64,000 bases of DNA from Cydia pomonella (GCF_033807575.1 NC_084704.1:27629968-27693967), one strand, 5' to 3'. Numbered from the stretch's first letter, positions 1 through 9,860 are shown. Notes: generated by a model not told the origin, from the letters alone. Made by a program: numbers and translations.

Positions 1-589
1 AATAATTACAACTTTAGACAAAAAGCATCTTGTCAAGAGTCACAAGAAGATAGATAGGGTTGAATAGTTACTCGGGTCAGCATAGTTTAAAATGTATGAG
101 AAATCTAAATTAATTCGCTCATCGGAGATTTTTTGAGATGTAATTACCTATGTTACAAATACTATATAAAAAAAATGCTTCAGATAATATGCCCTATTTC
201 TTTTTTAAATCCGAATTATTATTAAAATATTCATATTCATTTATTCATAAAATTAAAATTTTACATGTCATTGGTGTAATATTAATCACAATTCATTAAA
301 ATAATTATCATCAAAAAAAGAGTAAAATAAAAACAATAAATAACACGTAATAAATACTTAATCAATACAATTTACATAGTCAAAATTAAAACATTACATT
401 AAAACTAAATTAATGTTTTGATTTATTTAATAGAAAAATAAACCAATACATTAATTGCCACACTTGAGATTTTGTAATATACTGTTCTCAAACATAATTA
501 CTCATTATGTGTTTATTTTTTGCGCTCAATAATTTTCGTTGCTAATAATATTTTTTACATAAAATAACTAAATTGTACACAACTATTAC
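1..589. other. AT-rich spacer, no gene seen
   Basis: Very AT-rich sequence with stops in all frames and many short A/T runs. No RNA gene, repeat unit or coding pattern could be recognised. Confidence 0.6.
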
Positions 590-1015
590 ATGTTAATGTT
601 AAATGATTTAGATTTATCGTGGGCACTTGATATTGTCACTCATGGCAAATCAATTTCTCCTCTATACCTTGCAGTTCTTGGTATGGTGCATATTAACAAC
701 GAGTGGGATATACGCGACTCATGGATGGCTGAGTGGGATGCCCAACAACTTAAGAATGAAGAACTTTTGATACTCGACCCAAAGAGACGTCCACCTGGCC
801 GCGCCGGGTATAGAGTCAACTAAACCGCATTCGAACAGGCGTTGGAAACTTGGCATAAATGGTACTGGTGTGACTCCCGTCAGTGTGTGTGTGGTGACCC
901 TAAGCAGACGGTCGAACACATTGTTCTTCAATGCCCTCTCATCAAATTCAAGTCACGGATCGAAGACCTCGCGAACCTCAATGAAAGGGCCATCGAGTAT
1001 CTGAAGATCTCTTGA
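590..1015 (+). pseudogene. Relic of a non-LTR retrotransposon reverse transcriptase C-terminus
   Basis: The stretch is a decayed 3' end of a LINE pol gene, read from three frames. From 590 one frame ends in a PKRRPPGRAGY-like segment. A shifted frame near 823-860 gives LNRIRTGVGNLA before a stop. A third frame, about 867-1015, gives CDSRQCVCGDPKQTVEHIVLQCP and runs to a TGA at 1013-1015. The order (PPG..., then LNRIRTG, then a Cys/His motif of CxC-x-n-H-x4-C type) is the usual C-terminus of insect non-LTR RT proteins, where the Cys/His motif follows the RT or RNase H region. At least two frameshifts and an internal stop make it non-functional. The exact clade cannot be assigned from so short a piece. 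Confidence 0.7.
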
Positions 1016-1339
1016 TTCATATTTAAATTAAATCCAGTAACTAAATGCCATATGATAAATAAATAAACCTTATAACTGTTTACCTTATAAATAGAGTCTG
1101 CGTCGACGTTGTGATCGCAGTGGAGTGTGGCGTTGTGCTGGTGCACGACGAACCGGGGCATCCGCAGGTCCACCCACACGTCTGACATACCGGCAACTGT
1201 TGACAACAAATGACATTGTCATTTAGTGTCAGATAATTTCCATATTATCTGCCATTAGACTATTATATAATTATTTAAGTTATTTGGTATCCCATTGGGT
1301 CTGTTTAGAATTATAGAAGTTTAATCGGTATAATATAAC

Positions 1340-1500
1340 TCTAACCTCTATCTAAATCTAAATCTACCTAAATCTCTATATGTCTCTATGTATCTGCTTT
1401 GCCTAAAGCTTGACTGGTAGAGAATGCCTCATGGCATTAAGTCCGCCTTTTTTACTATAAGGTTTTCTTTTGTGCAATAAAGATTAAATAAATAAATAAA
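1340..1500 (+). mobile_element. 3' tail of a non-LTR retrotransposon (LINE) or a SINE using it
   Basis: A noncoding segment contains the phrase GAATGCCTCATGGCATTAAG, then GTGCAATAAAG and a TAAA-repeat tail (about 1478-1500). This arrangement of AATAAA signal followed by a short tandem tail is the normal 3' end of lepidopteran LINEs. No coding part is left, so the copy is heavily 5'-truncated. Confidence 0.55.
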
Positions 1501-2151
1501 TATATGTCTCAGCTATTGCGATGATATAAAATAATCGAGCTTATAGTTTCAGATTTAGTTCCAGATAGTCCCATAGCTGTCCCAAATAGAACACTATATA
1601 TACATTTTAATATGGTCGCAGCTGACAAGTTCTTTGGTAATACTAAGAAGTATATGTATAGATTTTGTTTTTCTTGGTAGAGAAAGGAAACTGTTCAACT
1701 TATTTATGCAATGGAGTGTAGTTTCTGTCGTATATTTTTTTCTCATATAGGTGACTAAATTTCCTCGATGAAATAAATTAACATGGAAGATGTGTAGGTT
1801 TGCTTTTCTTTGTAACTGCATATAATGGTGCAGTATAATTGAATGTTTAATGATAGCATAAAATGTAACGGAACAATAAAATTCTTTAGCAAATGCCGAT
1901 GATTTTCTTATTAGAAAACGATATTCATAGTAAAAGTCCTAAATATAAATAAATACTGCTGGTGTATTTTTAAACTAAAGAAGAACCAACCTATACAGTG
2001 TACTCGTATATATCCAATACGGGTAATAATATTATACGGGACAAAAATCATGAATTAAGAAGTTTTTTGCAGTTGCACTTAATTATGATCCCGGAATTAA
2101 TATCTGAAAATTTACCGAGCAGCCATGTACTGCAAACATTACGAGACATAA
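1501..2151. other. Spacer, nothing recognised
   Basis: AT-rich sequence between two LINE relics. Short open frames here show no family motif, and no inverted repeat or tRNA-like signal was seen. Confidence 0.5.
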
Positions 2152-2906
2152 CTTGATGCCTTATGGAGGTTGACAAAAATTAGCAGTAAAGAGACTGCAA
2201 TACAGGCGTATCACGGCTATGTTTGCTCTGTACTTAGATATGATATTCTTGTTTGGGGGAATTCAAGTTATGCAAATCAAGCACTGTTAGCACAAAAACA
2301 GTGCATTAGAGCTATTTGTAATGTAGACATAATGACCTCATGCAGACCTCTATTTAGAAATATGAAACTTCTGACTGTGCCAAGCATGTATCTATATGAA
2401 ATTTGTTTGTTTGTTAGAATGCATCCTGAACTTTTTACTACGTTTAAGGACATTTGTCAGTTTAATACAAGATACCCTAATCGTCTCGTCATACCCGCAA
2501 AAAAGACAGTAATGTATGGAAAGAGCGCTTACTGTATGGCAATAAAAATTTATAACTGTCTCCAAGATGAACTGAAATCATTACCATTTAGTCTATTTAA
2601 GCGTAAACTTAAAAGTTGGTTAATACAAGAGTGTTTTTATTCAATTGATGAATTTTTTGACTATTTCCGATATGATTAGACACTGATAATTGCAATTAGA
2701 TTAAGTATGACATTTGTTTTTTTTTTTTGTTATAATTATAAGAAGTGACATGTATAATATTAGATTTATTAGCATAGTTAATAGATGTATGCGTGTTTGT
2801 GTTTTTGCATGCCAGTTGCTGGTAAAATATGCATGTGCTTCATTACTAAGTCCATCTTGTATACCATATTTTATGCAAAATAAAGATATTTTGATTTTGA
2901 TTTTTG
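2152..2906 (+). pseudogene. 5'-truncated non-LTR retrotransposon: RT C-terminal domain plus 3' UTR
   Basis: An open frame from about 2152 to the TAG at 2677-2679 encodes about 175 residues. It begins with LWRLTKISSKETAIQAYHGY and continues with VCSVLRYDILVWGNSS, then QKQCIRAICNV. This is the thumb and C-terminal region of a CR1/Jockey-group LINE reverse transcriptase (pattern: RAYxxxVxSxLxYGxxxWGN, then QKxxxRxI). The frame ends in an FKRKLKSWL segment, usual for the end of this protein class. The 3' UTR runs to AATAAAG and a GATTTT-type short tandem tail (about 2880-2906). The endonuclease and RT catalytic cores are missing, as expected from incomplete reverse transcription. The surviving frame is intact over its length, so the insertion is fairly recent. 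Confidence 0.8.
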
Positions 2907-3170
2907 ACATGGCACTACGAGATACGAGCTTTTAATACGAGTAGAAACTATCAACAAGCGTTGACAGTTACTTTAAAAAGCTTGTATCTCGTAACTTCTG
3001 AGTTTCTTTCTTTGCGGGCCGAATTATTTTGTGTGGAAAATTTAACTCAATATAGTCCTCACATTCAATACGGGCGTATATTTAAACGGTGGATAGTATA
3101 GTATAGGATAGGAATGCTATCCACCGTTTAAATATACGCCCGTATTGAAAGTACACACTGAATATCTGAA
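2907..3170 (+). repeat. Foldback repeat, copy 1 (related copy at 49393-49600)
   Basis: ACGAGATACGAGCTTTT (about 2919-2935) is answered by an inverted partner, AAAGCTTGTATCTCGT, about 2977-2992. The block TTGACAGTTACTTTAAAAAG and the phrase CCGAATTATTTTGT recur at 49.45-49.52 kb in the same orientation. The pair therefore belongs to one dispersed, MITE-like family of unknown class. Confidence 0.6.
3064..3149. repeat. Perfect 33-bp inverted repeat (hairpin)
   Basis: Arms 3064-3096 and 3117-3149 are exact reverse complements (33 of 33) around a 20-nt spacer. The arm includes CGGGCGTATATTTAAACGG. It lies inside foldback repeat copy 1 but is absent from the copy at 49.5 kb. Confidence 0.9.
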
Positions 3171-4119
3171 AATAAAACCCCGTTACGAAAAGATTCGTCT
3201 ATGTTGGTCTATAACATAAATTGCAATCTGCGAAACTAAACCTAAACCTAAGGGTAATAGGTGCTAATAAATACCGGCCTTTTTCATTGAAATACTTATT
3301 TCCGAGGCGTTTAATATGTGACGCGCGTACGGCGAGCGCTGCACGTTACGCGTTTTATGATGATCACATACTCGCCTACAGACAGAGAGGAAGCTGAGAA
3401 AACACTTCAGGGCGAAAGCTGACCGTTTATCAGCTAATGTTTAGTTTACAATAAACGCCTAATCTCGGTTGACATATTTAGTAATACGCGATCTAACTTT
3501 GAGCTTGCTCTTTTTATCTTCATAATAATTTTAATTACCTATATTGTAGCTTCATTTCTTTCATATTGTTTATTAACTGTGATGTCTCTGATTTGGGCCT
3601 AACTCAATAATCCTATTTTTGTGTTTATATACATAGGATGTGATAAATATCGTAATCGTTTAGTGTTAGTATAAGTAACGATATCTGTTTTAAGTTCCGA
3701 TTACAACGCTGTTGTAAAATTACTGTCCGAACTCCTAGAGGGAATTGTGTTAGGATGTAGGCTAAATCATTTTATATGGCATGTATCTGTTTTTTCCCCC
3801 AATAAAGAAAATAAAATAATGTAGATAACCTTGTTCAGTTCTAGGTAAGTCTGTGATAATTCTCAAAGCGGTACCTACTTGCCTAAGAAACGCAAGAATA
3901 ATGAAAACATAATAATATCAGCCGTCTATATTTATCATTAATCCTATAGGCTGCAAGGCTATCAGATCAGTTTGGGCTCTCATGGGGTTTCTGAAATATT
4001 AGAACCAATGCCATAACTTATCCGCCACGCTGACTTGTTTTTGATACGATACCTCCTAAGTAATACTGAGTCAAGTGCCGGATTGTGCCACGATTTTAGA
4101 GAATAGGGTAATTAATGCG
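3171..4119. other. Spacer, nothing recognised
   Basis: No open frame of note, no RNA gene and no repeat family could be recognised. Stops are dense in every frame. Confidence 0.5.
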
Positions 4120-4250
4120 TTAATGCATTCACTGCCAACGTTTTCGTAGCGCTACACGCGTAGCCGATTCTAGCGTTTTACCGGTTTGTAGAGGAAAGCG
4201 ACTACGGACAGAGCGCCCGCTGAGCGGGTTCCCGGCACTCAATGTGTTAA
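4120..4250. mobile_element. Possible short MITE with TTAA-starting imperfect terminal repeats
   Basis: The left end TTAATGCATTCACTGCC and the reverse complement of the right end, TTAACACATTGAGTGCC, match at about 13 of 17 positions. The interior is unusually GC-rich for this window (CGCTACACGCGTAGC, GCGCCCGCTGAGCGGG) and self-complementary in places. No second copy was found here, so the family is inferred only from shape. Confidence 0.4.
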
Positions 4251-4542
4251 GATAAATAATGATTGAAAAAAAACACGCTCCCTGCACCGTGCACTGACAA
4301 GCCCTCTACATACAAGCCTTCTTGAGCTTACTGTGGGGCTTAATCAATGTGTGTACGAATATCCAACTTTTATTTATACTGTAAAAACAACGGAAAACCT
4401 ACCTGATGTGGTGGCCTAATTTTCCCACATTATAATCATGAAGGCGTTTATGCCGCCTCCATTTATTGTATCGATCCCTCCTATCCAAACGTTAACGATG
4501 AACAAAGTATTTATGACATCTACTTCATGAAATAATTACATG

Positions 4543-4865
4543 TCTTCTTCCTCGCGTTGTCCCGGCATTTGCCACGGCTCATGGGAGCCTGGGGTCCGCT
4601 CGACAACTAATCCCAAGATTTGGCGTAGGCACTAGTTTTTACGAAAGCGACTGCCATCAGACCTTCCAACCCAGAGGATAAACTAGGCCTTGTTGGGATT
4701 AGTCCGGTTTCCTCACGATGTTTTCCTTCACCGAAAAGCGACTGGTAAATATCAAATGATATTTCGTACATAAGTTCCGAAAAACTCATTGGTACGAGCC
4801 GGGGTTTGAACCCGCGACCTCCGGATTGCAAGTCGCACGCTCTTACCGCTAGGCCACCAGCGCTT
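4543..4865 (-). mobile_element. tRNA-derived SINE, copy 1
   Basis: Read on the minus strand, the element starts with a tRNA-like head (about 4863 down to 4791). An A-box-like segment, TGGCCTAGCGGTAAGAGC, lies at about 4839-4856 and a B box, GGTTCAAACCC, at 4802-4812. These are the two internal RNA polymerase III promoter boxes. A unique body follows (GTACGAAATATCATTTGATA and so on), and the end is a GAGGAAGAAGA tail at about 4543-4552. The 88-residue open frame across it is chance. A second copy lies at 50125-50428 on the + strand. Both boxes are well preserved here. The 3' tail resembles that of the LINE at 49633-49871, the usual sign that a SINE uses that LINE's reverse transcriptase. Confidence 0.85.
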
Positions 4866-4899
4866 GCACACATGCATAGACGTAAAGGTTTAGGTTTCG

Positions 4900-5411
4900 T
4901 GTCATACCAGAAGGTTCTTTGTACGCCTTTTTACTAAGAAGGGAAGACTTTTTGCAATAACTCAAAAACGACTTAACCGATCATGTTCGTTGTCATGTTT
5001 ATCCATTTTTTTTATGAAGCTTTACTTTTACGATTTTTTTTTTATATATTTTGGACACATGGTTCTATGGAGGGGGCACATATTTTTTCTATCGGAGCTT
5101 TATCGAAAACTTGATTATGTAAACCAGTATTCGTTTTGAAAGACCTATCCAACGATTCCAAAGACACCCTACACTATAGGGTTGAAGCGAAAAAAAAAAC
5201 ATCCCCAGCTTACGTGTAGGGGATACCACCCATTTTTTTTCTAGTTTTTATTTTACCACTTTGTTGGCGTGATTGATTTATACATCTATGCTAAATTGCA
5301 GCTTTCTAGCATTAACGATCACGGAGCAAAGCCTCGAACGGGCAGACGGATAACCAGACATGGCGAAACTATTTATAAGGGTTCGTGCTTCGTATTTGAC
5401 CACGGAACCTC
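4900..5411 (+). repeat. Dispersed repeat 'GGGTTCCG' family, copy A (partial)
   Basis: Shares long stretches with 21671-22311 (same orientation) and 29055-29705 (opposite). Common landmarks are CTTTTTACTA, AACTCAAAAACG, a poly-T/A block, GTGTAGGGG, CAGCTTTCTAGCA, ACGGAGCAAAGCCTC and a GACCACGGAACC end. It has lost its left end. The 77-residue frame inside has no counterpart in the other copies and is taken as noncoding. Confidence 0.75.
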
Positions 5412-5939
5412 ACAAAGGAAAATATTATATTATAATTATTACACGAACATTGTAGATTGTTATAAAGTATGCGACCTTAAACTTTTGTACTTGTATATTT
5501 AATACTAATAAAGTAGCCCTTGTGCTTCCAAAATGCTTTAGACTGTACCCAACTCGCAAATGAGAATTAGGTAATTTAGAGGTCCGAATAATAATAAACG
5601 CCTCAAGTCATAAAAAGAAGCTGTACTTGTTGTACAAAAAAACGAAGTTGTTTTCGACAGTCAAAGGCAATAAAAAATGGGTAGGGTGTGTTTGCGTAGA
5701 ATATCTTTACAAACAAACCGTACTGTGGTTTTATCCTTATTGTTTGTATTAGAAAATAGATGAGGCTTTGTCTCTGGGGTGAAAGTATAATGTTTATTAT
5801 TCTTAGGTTTTAATTGGCTTCTTAATGATACATTTTTATTTTTTTAATACAAGCAATATTTTCTATGCTATGAAGACAAGCGCCATCGGATACCAATCAG
5901 AACACATTAAATCGATGAAATAAGTACCTGAAGTTAACT
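5412..5939. other. Spacer, nothing recognised
   Basis: AT-rich sequence without a supported gene, RNA or repeat. Confidence 0.5.
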
Positions 5940-6240
5940 GAAATATTTGAGAAGAGTAGTGTGTTTACTTGCCTCTAATATTTCTTATTGCAAAGCGAAG
6001 TCTCCATTTCAGCTTGGAAAAAATGCTTTCTTATGAACGTATGTTCTCCTCTACAAGTCGCATCTTTCAACCGCATGTCGTAAAATTTGTTGACAGAAAA
6101 GTAGGTAAGGTTAGAGTTGCGACTCCCTATAGTATTGAGCTGTTGAAAAAAAGGTAGGTTAGGTTAGGTTTGGTTATAACTGCAACTTCCCATTGTACTA
6201 TTGCCAGAAAAGAAGTTTGGGTTAGGTTAGGAACTGCTGG
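5940..6240 (+). repeat. Dispersed repeat with TTAGG-type units (related to 42305-42500)
   Basis: The left part includes ATATTTCTTATTGCAAAGCGAAG, GGAAAAAATG and GTTGACAGAAA. It matches the reverse complement of 42305-42500. The two short open frames there (62 and 63 residues) look alike only because the DNA is repeated. From about 6110 it passes into units with GGTTAGGTTAGG and AACTGC, the same unit type as the minisatellite at 8166-8606. Confidence 0.65.
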
Positions 6241-6361
6241 TGTATTCCCATCTGTGCCCACCCCCCGATCTGATAGGGGGCAGACACAATTGGTAATGAA
6301 TCATTTAGGCACAGGAATGGATCCTTCCCATTTGTGCCCGGCGGGCACAGATGGGAATACA
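6241..6361. mobile_element. Short palindromic element (MITE-like) inside the TTAGG-type repeat
   Basis: Termini TGTATTCCCATCTGTGCCC (6241-6259) and 6343-6361 are exact inverted repeats of 19 bp. A second inner palindrome, GTGCCCGGCGGGCAC, sits next to the right arm. It interrupts a repeat unit: the flanks are GAACTGCTGG on the left and GATCTGCTG on the right. These may contain a duplicated CTGCTG, although the exact target duplication is unclear. Confidence 0.65.
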
Positions 6362-6420
6362 ACGATCTGCTGCCAAAAATGTAGGTAAGGTTAAGTTAGA
6401 ACTGCGAACTAAATTTTTTG
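6362..6420 (+). repeat. TTAGG-type repeat unit, continuation
   Basis: GTAGGTAAGGTTAAGTTAG followed by AACTGCGAA is a diverged unit of the same roughly 60-bp repeat seen at 8166-8606. Confidence 0.5.
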
Positions 6421-6449
6421 GCCAATGAGTCTAACATACAAAACGTAAT

Positions 6450-6632
6450 GAGAAAAAACTCATAAATTATCATCGGTAAATTTGCATTTACACAGTCACA
6501 AGGCTGTATCTCATGAACCGTGAGTTGAAATTTTCACAGATGATGTGTTTCTGTTGCCGCTATAACAACAAATACTTAAAAGTACGGAACCCTCGGTGGG
6601 CGAGTCCGACTCGCAATTGTCCGGTTTTTGTT
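6450..6632 (+). repeat. Dispersed repeat, 'GAGTCCGACTCGCA' type
   Basis: Carries CTGTATCTCATGAACCGTGA, CTGTTGCCGCTATAACAACA and, at its end, CGGAACCCTCGGTGGGCGAG and CCGACTCGCA. The same landmarks occur at 14418-14730. No coding content; class of mobile element unknown to me. Confidence 0.7.
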
Positions 6633-6655
6633 TCACTAATGAGTCAAATATTTTA

Positions 6656-6772
6656 GCACGCACTTCTAACCTAATCTAACCTCATCTACGTTTCTCTCAA
6701 TAGTTTGATTCTGGAGGTCACAGTTTTAAACTAACTTAATCTACTTTCTGTCTATATTTAGTTTTTTTGAGG
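6656..6772 (-). repeat. TTAGG-type repeat units in reverse orientation
   Basis: CTAACCTAATCTAACCTC is followed by GGAGGTCACAGTTTTAAA. Read on the minus strand this gives the same order as the 8.2-8.6 kb minisatellite (GAACTGCGACC..., then GGTTAGGTTAG). The segment continues at 6889-6960 after a LINE tail that interrupts it. Confidence 0.6.
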
Positions 6773-6774
6773 GG

Positions 6775-6888
6775 TCGAGGTACGCACTTACAACCCCTCT
6801 GGTGTTGCGGGTGTCCATGGGCGGTGGTAAATAATCGCTTTCCGTCAAGTGATTCGTCTGCTCGTTTGCCTTCTATATCATAAAAAAA
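6775..6888 (+). mobile_element. Severely 5'-truncated LINE 3' end
   Basis: About 110 bp matching the extreme 3' end of the LINE at 40430-41145: CTTACAACCCCTCTGGTGTT, GTGTCCATGGGCGG, CGTCTGCTCGTTTGCC and a short A tail. It splits two minus-oriented TTAGG-type units, so it inserted into that repeat. Confidence 0.75.
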
Positions 6889-6960
6889 CCCAATCTAACC
6901 TAACCTACTTTTCTGTCATCAGTTCAATTCTGTGGGGGTCGCAGTTTTTGTATACTAAAA
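6889..6960 (-). repeat. TTAGG-type repeat unit, reverse orientation, right part
   Basis: CCCAATCTAACCTAACCTAC followed by TTCTGTGGGGGTCGCAG is the reverse complement of the repeat unit (GAACTGCGACCCYYACAGAA... GTAGGTTAGGTTAG). Confidence 0.6.
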
Positions 6961-7079
6961 CATAAGTAATTTATTTTTTGTTACACTTTTACTTATTTCA
7001 AGATCAATAATTTGAATGTATTAAAGTCCAAAGCAAAATTAACACTTGATAAAATTTTATTTTAGTTAATTCGTCCATT

Positions 7080-7350
7080 AAGTATATCTATTTTACTTCA
7101 TCTATCAGGTGTCATGTCCGACTTTAGGTATTCCGTGCATTAGGTATATCGCCGTAAGGTATTCTTTTAATTAAATGTAACAGCTTTATATATTTCGTCT
7201 ATTAAGTAAATCCAATTAAGGTATATCGTCCAGTTTCGTGCATTAAATAAAATTATAGCCAAGTAATTAAAAATAAGATGAATCGAGCATAGGTGTTTCA
7301 ACATATAAATAAATGTTAGGTATTCTGATATGTAACCGTGTCACCGACTG
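7080..7350 (+). repeat. Dispersed repeat built of short TTAGGTAT-type words (related to 42500-43170)
   Basis: Degenerate words of about 20-25 bp recur: TTCCGTGCATTAGGTATATC, CGTCTATTAAG and TTCGTGCATTAAATAA. The segment ends with TTAGGTATTCTGATATGTAA. The same words and the same ending occur at 42500-42654 plus 42906-43170. The function and mobile-element class are not known to me. Confidence 0.6.
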
Positions 7351-7869
7351 AATCGATGAATGCCGAATCCCAAACTTAAGTAACCTAATTAAACGTACAT
7401 TGTATTAAAACAATGAAGATCCGCATGATAATTACATTGTATTCCAGTGATAGTACTCTCTCGCCTCTTCTCTCGCAGGTTGCGTCGGGTTGATGATGCC
7501 ATAACTCACGGGGCTAAACCATTCTGCAGGCAGTAGCTACGGCTCGTAAAGGTGTAAATTTAATCCTCTGTAAATTCAATTCTAACTCTTATTTTCATCT
7601 GATGCTAAACCCAAATTGTGTGTAAAATCTTTTTAAACCGTACTTTTATCTTCGTATTTACATTTTTTCCTTCTCATTTAGTAGATAAATCTAAGAGCGG
7701 AATTCAGACATGAAAAAACTATTATTGTTTCGTTACTGATATCACTTGTTGTCCACATTAATACTTATCTATTTGTTTAAGCAAGATGCATGATGGGCAC
7801 CTAATTCTAAAATGAAATTTTATATTATTTTGTTTTTTCACTAATTGAATATAACTGAATTTTGTAATG
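7351..7869. other. Spacer, nothing recognised
   Basis: No supported gene or repeat. Confidence 0.45.
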
Positions 7870-8105
7870 GTTTCTATTATAATGACCACCGATAAAAAAC
7901 AATGATACCCAAAAAACATTACGAAACACCAAAAAAAAAAGGGCTAAAATTACAAATCACCAGCTGTTTTAATCACGACTTCAAATTGTATTGGAACACC
8001 AAATATAATTAATGATCACCAATATTATCACCTAAATAAACCACTATGATTACCAAAAAATGTATACTATTACCAAATAAAGTAAATTGATGCCAAAATT
8101 AATAT
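7870..8105 (-). repeat. Dispersed repeat with GGTGATCATT words, reverse orientation
   Basis: Repeated words such as ATCACCA, ATTACCA and GATCACCAATATTATCACC are scattered at irregular spacing. On the minus strand they read TTGGTGATCATT, the same word that heads the units at 8607-8990. The two blocks thus flank the minisatellite in opposite orientation. Confidence 0.55.
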
Positions 8106-8165
8106 CCCCTCCCGCTAAACCCACCGCACCGCACATGCCGCGCTCGTCCGTCCCAATCATCAAAG

Positions 8166-8606
8166 TGGGTTAGGATATGTTAGAACTGCGACCCTTACAG
8201 AAACGAAATGCTACTAGAAAACTAGGTTAGGTTAGGTTTGAACTGCGACCCTTACAGAAACGAAATGCTACTGGAAAAGTGGGTTAGGTTAGGTTTGAAC
8301 TATGACCTTTACAGGAAAGAAATGCTACTAGAAGAATGGGTTAGGTTAAGTTACAACTTCGAACCGTACAGAAACGAAATGCTACTAGAAAATTGGGTTA
8401 GGTTAGGTTTGAACTATGACCCTTACAGGAAAGAAATGCTACTAGAAGAATGGGTTAGGTTAAGTTACAACTTCGAACCGTACAGATACGAAATGCTACT
8501 AGAAAAGTGGGTTAGGATAGGTTACAACTGTGATCCTTACAGAATCGAGTAGCTATCATAAAAGTGGGTAAGGTTAGGTTAGAACTGCGACCGTTACAGA
8601 AACGAA
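8166..8606 (+). repeat. Minisatellite of about 60-bp units carrying TTAGGTTAGG
   Basis: About seven to eight head-to-tail units follow the scheme GGGTTAGGTTAGGTT, AACTGCGACC, TTACAGAAACGAAATGCTAC, TAGAAAA. Because the period is a multiple of three, one frame stays open over 8238-8552. It would give a 104-residue protein of 20-residue repeats (consensus near WVRLGYNCDPYRNEMLLEK). There is no start context or homology that suggests it is translated. Alternate units (GAAGAATGGG and GAACCGTACAG) show a higher-order two-unit pattern. The TTAGG words equal the insect telomere repeat, but a telomeric origin is not shown. Confidence 0.85.
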
Positions 8607-8990
8607 ATTAAAATTTTGGTGGTCATTTACTATTTTTGGGTTTCCAATGATTAGTTTGGAGTTATTGTGCACAATGAAAACATTATTAAATACAGCAATT
8701 TACATTAAAATGGAGTTCTAAATTTGGTGATCATTACAGTTTTTGGGTCTACAATGATTAGTTAGTTTGGAGTCGTTTTCTGTAATAGGATAACAAAATT
8801 TAAAATTAAAATGGAGTTCTGATTTTGGCGATCATTTAATATTTTTGAGTTAATAATGATTATTTACCTGTTTTAAAATAAACAAAAAAATGTAAAAAAA
8901 TAGTAATAATTTCACATTAAAATTGTGTTTTAATTTTGGTGATAATTTATTATTTTTGGCGGTATAAACGATTTATTTGATGATAAATTT
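8607..8990 (+). repeat. Degenerate tandem repeat, period about 100-110 bp
   Basis: Units headed by TTAAAATGGAGTTCT or similar, then TTTGGTGATCATT and TTTTTGGG and an ATGATTA word, start near 8608, 8707, 8808 and 8918. Each unit also contains a run of AT-rich filler. Together with 7870-8105 this brackets the TTAGG minisatellite. Confidence 0.6.
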
Positions 8991-9860
8991 TACTAAATCT
9001 TGTGATCAGTTAAATACCAGACTTTTGTAATATTTTAATATACAGCACATGAATCAATAAAAATCGAGTCAAATGTATGTTCTAAAATGAGTTTAAGGTG
9101 GCGTACATTTTAAAGTTTAAATCGGTCTTTAGTTGGAAAATAATTAAAATCTTTTTTTGGTCTGTTTAAGTAATCCAAACACAACACAAGTCTAATTGTA
9201 AGACTAGGTTGATTTGTGTAAAATTCTCTTATACCTACTATTTACACGAATTTATTTATAATGTGGTTTTAATTGTCGTTATATTTCAAATGCAAAGTCT
9301 ATGAACGAGCATGTCAAACAAACGGACTTGTCAAGTTGAGCTTGAACTCTAGCGCAAACCCTTTATAAACATAAGTTTGTGTTATATGCTACGTAATACA
9401 TATAGTACCTAAATGTTTCACTTATTAAGATGTTAGGCAAACTACTTGACGTTACTGCCATGGTTTCGCAGGTTACTTACTTGTTATGGGTCGCTATTAG
9501 AAGGGTTGACTGTACTTATCTCGAGGAGTAGTTTATAAGTAGACTTAACATACTATATATTACACTTTACTTGATATAAGCCAAAACATGTTAAGGTTTA
9601 TGTTATGGGTCTCAAGGTTTATTAAAATCGACACTAACTTAGCTACTACTACCTACCTACCTACCAACAAAATTAAACTACCTGACTAACTAAGATTATG
9701 AACACTATTGTAGACACTTATCGCAGAAAGGTCCGCCTAAAGCAAAGGGGGTGTAAAAAAAAAAGTTTTTTTTAAACCAAAAGTACGAATCATAAAAGAC
9801 AGAAAATTTTAATCAAAAACGCTAAAATAAGCATGTTCTGTAGAAAAATCTTTTCTCTAA
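8991..9860. other. Spacer, nothing recognised
   Basis: No supported gene. There is a small CTAC-rich stretch near 9641-9665. Confidence 0.45.

Noticed and set aside
4607..4873. 88-residue minus-strand frame as a protein
   Set aside because: It reads straight through the tRNA-derived SINE. The same sequence at 50.1 kb is interrupted.
8238..8552. 104-residue open frame with 20-residue repeats taken as a repeat protein
   Set aside because: It is the translation of a 60-bp minisatellite whose period is divisible by three. There is no start context, family match or codon bias.
8166..8606. CRISPR-like array
   Set aside because: Whole units repeat without unique spacers, and the host is an insect; it is a minisatellite.
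8166..8606. True telomere end
   Set aside because: TTAGG words occur only two at a time within longer units and lie in the middle of the window.
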